Of a stretch of DNA of 64,000 bases, positions 60,840 through 64,000 are shown one piece after another. The first letter of the stretch is position 1. Each line of letters starts with the position of its first letter. The notes below the pieces were generated by a model. That model was not told the DNA's origin, did not search any database, and was given only the letters and a program-made list of their open reading frames with translations. Source of the stretch: Molossus alvarezi (taxonomy: Eukaryota > Chordata > Mammalia > Chiroptera > Molossidae); NCBI GenBank assembly GCA_037176705.1, contig CM073885.1, positions 167,824,290-167,888,289 on the forward strand, read 5' to 3'. Both the position numbers and the translations under genes were made by a program.

Positions 60840-63800
60840 GGAGTTATTTTTTCTATTTTATTTTTTTCAACACAGAGCAGAAGTTAGGGTATCTGGAGAT
60901 CTGATGCATAAGGGAAGGCCCTGAAGGGACCATGCTGGACAGAAGCCAGTTCATTCCCATTTGGATCACTAATTTAAAGTAACAAACTCAGGTCGCAAGG
61001 ATTCCTGGACAAAGGGATAAATTGTGTGACTCCTGCTATGTGGTATCTACATGATTCTCTTTGATTTACTTCTGAAAACCTGATGGTTGCCTGAGCTGTC
61101 CTCCTTGCTCATTGGCTCTTCTAGTGTCCCGCAGTAGATTCAGCAGATGATTTGAGAACATTGCTACATTTCTTTTTCCAGTGGCTTTATGAATTGCATA
61201 TTTACAAGCCCTTTTGTTTCTGCTATGTATCAACAGGGCATATTTCGTTAGTACTGGCTTTTGCGGATGGGGGTTAAGTGTGGTCACAGCGGGAGATCCA
61301 GAGAGGGGCACCAGGAGCAAGACTTGAGTCAGTAGGCATAAACAAGGAAAACACCAGAGGCAGGAATATGGGTAGAACAGATGAGGCCACTTAATAGAAA
61401 AACAAAAGAGGGAGGACCATTGGTACGTGGTGTGTAAGTCATGACTGGGGACAGGAATGGGGGAAGGTGGATCAGCGGAGATGAAGGTCTGGGTGAAAGT
61501 CGATTTTTCTCCTGGCTCATCCTATTCTGCTGTCATAGCAGCCACAGAGGAGTCTACTTGTCAGTAGTGTCTGGACATTCACTTAGGAACACATGTCTCG
61601 GGAAAGCACCATGTATACTCTTGTAGGTCCACTCCTTAGTTAAAACACTGGCAACAAGTACGTTTGTTTGTTTTCATTCTTCCTAGGCGTGGCTTCAGTA
61701 ATTTAGATAAATAATAATATTACATAAATGCTCAACCCAGTTGAATATGAAGGGAACCTCGGTGACTCTGTTTAATTAATCAAGTGACACATGTAACACT
61801 ATTTAATCCTGGAAAAGAAGGGTAAAAAACACTAGGCAATGCAGGACTGAGTTGGATCCTGGCCGTTTCAGGAATGAGTTCAAACGAGCTCCCTCAATTC
61901 TTGCTGAAGCCAGCCACTGAAATTCATATTCCTGGAGAAGCACTCTGGCATCTAGGTTAAGATAAATCCCCTTTGACTCAGAATGTGCGGGTTCCTAAGT
62001 CGGGCCAGTGATAGCTGAGGGATCTCTCGCAAATGACTTAAACTTTTATGTCTCAGTTTCCTTATCTGTGATATCACACAAAAAGTACCCTGGTCATAAG
62101 GATTTCTGTCAAATAATGTATGCTATTACCTATTTCATAGAAAATGCTACAGAAGTAGCATATATTATTATTATGAGGACTATAATTTTATATGTGTGTT
62201 CTCTTTTCTTCCTTTTCAAAATACTTTCTCAGTGAGGCTGGGTTTGCTTATTTGTTAGTTTGTCTATTATTTTCTTTGATGGCATTATCCATAGCACAGG
62301 GGTGTTTAGGGACTTAATTCATCATCACTGCTCCTATTAAAGGCTGACTCGTCCATTCATGACAGGAGGTACCGCAGCCTGTAGTGGACTTGGGGTGTCC
62401 TCTTTATCAGCATGGGGTATAATCTGTCATCTCTATGTGCAGTGCAGAATCTTCACTAAAGATCACCCCATGTGACATTCTGTGACTCAATGACTGTCAG
62501 CCTCACAAAGGTTAGCAGTTTTGTAACACACGGTAGAAAAATTTTGAAATGTTTCTCTAATTGTTGTATCAGTGGTCATAACTGGGTAACAGGAGGCATT
62601 ATTACAATCAGCAGGCCATACATATCATTTGCTTCTTATATATCCTTTGTATAGCAAGAACGTTAAGAACAAGTCATCAAAAGTTATGAGTAAAATGATA
62701 GAGTTAGAGGATGGACATTCTCCCAGTAGCATCAGGACGCCTTTCATAAACCTGAGATTCACTTAATTGCTAAAACTACAGTTTAAGAATATATTAAAGA
62801 CCCACTCTGAATGTAAATTAAATATTTGTTCAGTTATATTTATGTGTGATGTTTTGCTGGAGAATTAGGAGGCAGATATCCTTATATGTACCTATTATTT
62901 CATATTCTACCTTTATTGTCCTTTTTTTTTAATATATCACAGAAAACAAGTAGGTATAATGTAAAAACAGCCCATAATTATATTCTCAGTCTAACTGATA
63001 AGCTCAGGAGCTGAGATACAATATTTAAAAACGGTCTAAACATTTTGTTGGCTATTTCTAATGAGGTTACGAAGGGTTTAGATGACCCTATTGATCTGAC
63101 TAGCCTGAAGACTACAGAGAGATTTTCATTTAATTTGCTTGATTTATTGTTCCAATGAGAAATGTCTGCTTAAGGCAAAAAAGAAGGGGAAAATGCCTTT
63201 AATTGGTTTATCAGTTTTCACAGCTACTTTAAAAACTAAGCATCCTTTTAGTTAATAGCTTGAAGAGAAAATCCTTAACACTTGTACATTAATCCAGAAA
63301 GAAGAAAATTAAGATAATTTAGAACAGTTAAATTTTGCAACAAAAAGGTGTGATAGGGAAAACTTAATTTAAAAAAAATTATAGGAAAATATACATAGCA
63401 TAAAATTTATCACTTATGAATTTCTTATTTATGAAATTTTAGTCATTGAACTCAACTCTGAATAAATATTTTCTTTGATCATTGTAATCTCTTTAGGTAA
63501 TTGATTGGTCATTCCGCGTGACTGAGATGCCCTGAAGAAGCTGGATAGGTGGCTATTGTCAGTGAAGGCACGGGGTCAGGGACTGTGCAGGTCAGAAGGC
63601 ATGAATTCCAGACCAAGAAAGAACAGTTAGACAGGACAACAGACAACTATTGGCCACCTTCAGTAGATACACTATGGGACAGATGGAAAAACTGGCCTCA
63701 TGGGATAGCTCGCAAATACCTCAATCTAGTATTCAGTCAAGAATATGTAGAATGAAGGGTTTCAGGACCAGCTACTGAAGCTGCTCTGGCATTGGCAGAG

Positions 63801-64000
63801 GTAAGGAACTATATCAGTGTCTGTAAAACTCTCTCTTGAGAAATCTGTGCCTTTTTAATATTGTCCAAGAGGCTTCCTTGTTTGAATGTATTCCTTGTCC
63901 AATAAATGTGTTCTATATACACAGAGAATATACAAATTACTTGCTTTTTCCATACATATATAGATGATACATCTTTCAGGTCAAGGACAAAAGCATGCAT
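60840..64000. other. Intronic sequence with a MIR-like piece and an unassigned open frame
   Basis: 61940-62180 resembles a sense MIR (GAATGTGCGGGTTCC ... CTCGCAAATGACTTAAACTTTTATGTCTCAGTTTCCTTATCTGTGA). 63380-63450 (AATATACATAGCATAAAATTTATCAC) resembles an old L1M 3' UTR scrap. A 68-codon frame at 63549-63755 (WPPSVDTLWDRWKNWPHG) has no recognised match. The rest is unassigned AT-rich intron. Confidence 0.4.

Overview
This is vertebrate, specifically bat, nuclear DNA. There is no operon structure, the coding content is two short spliced exons, and the rest is interspersed repeats. The diagnostic repeats are about 21 tRNA-derived SINEs of the Ves type, with heads such as CCTGGCCGGTTTGGCTCAG, an RNA polymerase III B box and a pyrimidine-rich 3' part. 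Ves SINEs mark yangochiropteran bats, most likely a vespertilionid relative. Placental-wide repeats (MIR, MLT1/MST MaLR LTRs, old L1M, MER5-like hAT) form the older background.

The host gene is PLXDC2 (plexin domain containing 2, TEM7R) on the + strand. Two consecutive internal exons lie at 26075-26221 (147 bp, phase 0) and 52721-52790 (70 bp, ending phase 1), both with canonical AG/GT borders. Together they encode an uninterrupted part of the extracellular region. All else is intron: 1-26074 upstream, a 26.5 kb intron at 26222-52720, and 52791-64000 downstream. I recognise no promoter, first exon or 3' end of any gene.

Layout. 1-17.9 kb: intron with SINEs, three MaLR LTRs and a 31-bp GC-rich tandem repeat at 2.0 kb. 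17.93-18.48 kb: an antisense solo class II-like ERV LTR with a perfect 6-bp target duplication, carrying a perfect 17-bp x 12.8 CpG-dense array. 20.7-21.14 kb: an RPS26 processed pseudogene. 25.6-26.05 kb: an old L1M remnant ending next to the first exon's splice acceptor. 30.2-34.2 kb: a 4.0-kb antisense L1 with its 5' UTR and a perfect 16-bp TSD, but with ORF1 joined directly to the ORF2 reverse transcriptase. 38-39.5 kb and 47.7-49.5 kb: two 5'-inverted (twin-primed) L1s. 43.86-44.19 kb: a degenerate ~63-bp minisatellite. 52.7 kb: the second exon. 54.4 kb: a hAT MITE with 8-bp target duplications and a relative at 37.5 kb. 59.06-60.83 kb: a sense, 5'-truncated L1.

I found no microbial-type system, CRISPR array or novel intact protein-coding gene. 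The most notable items are the tandem array inside the solo LTR, the internally deleted (half-L1-like) L1, the pair of inverted L1s with close breakpoints, and opposite-strand L1 copies flanking the 70-bp exon.
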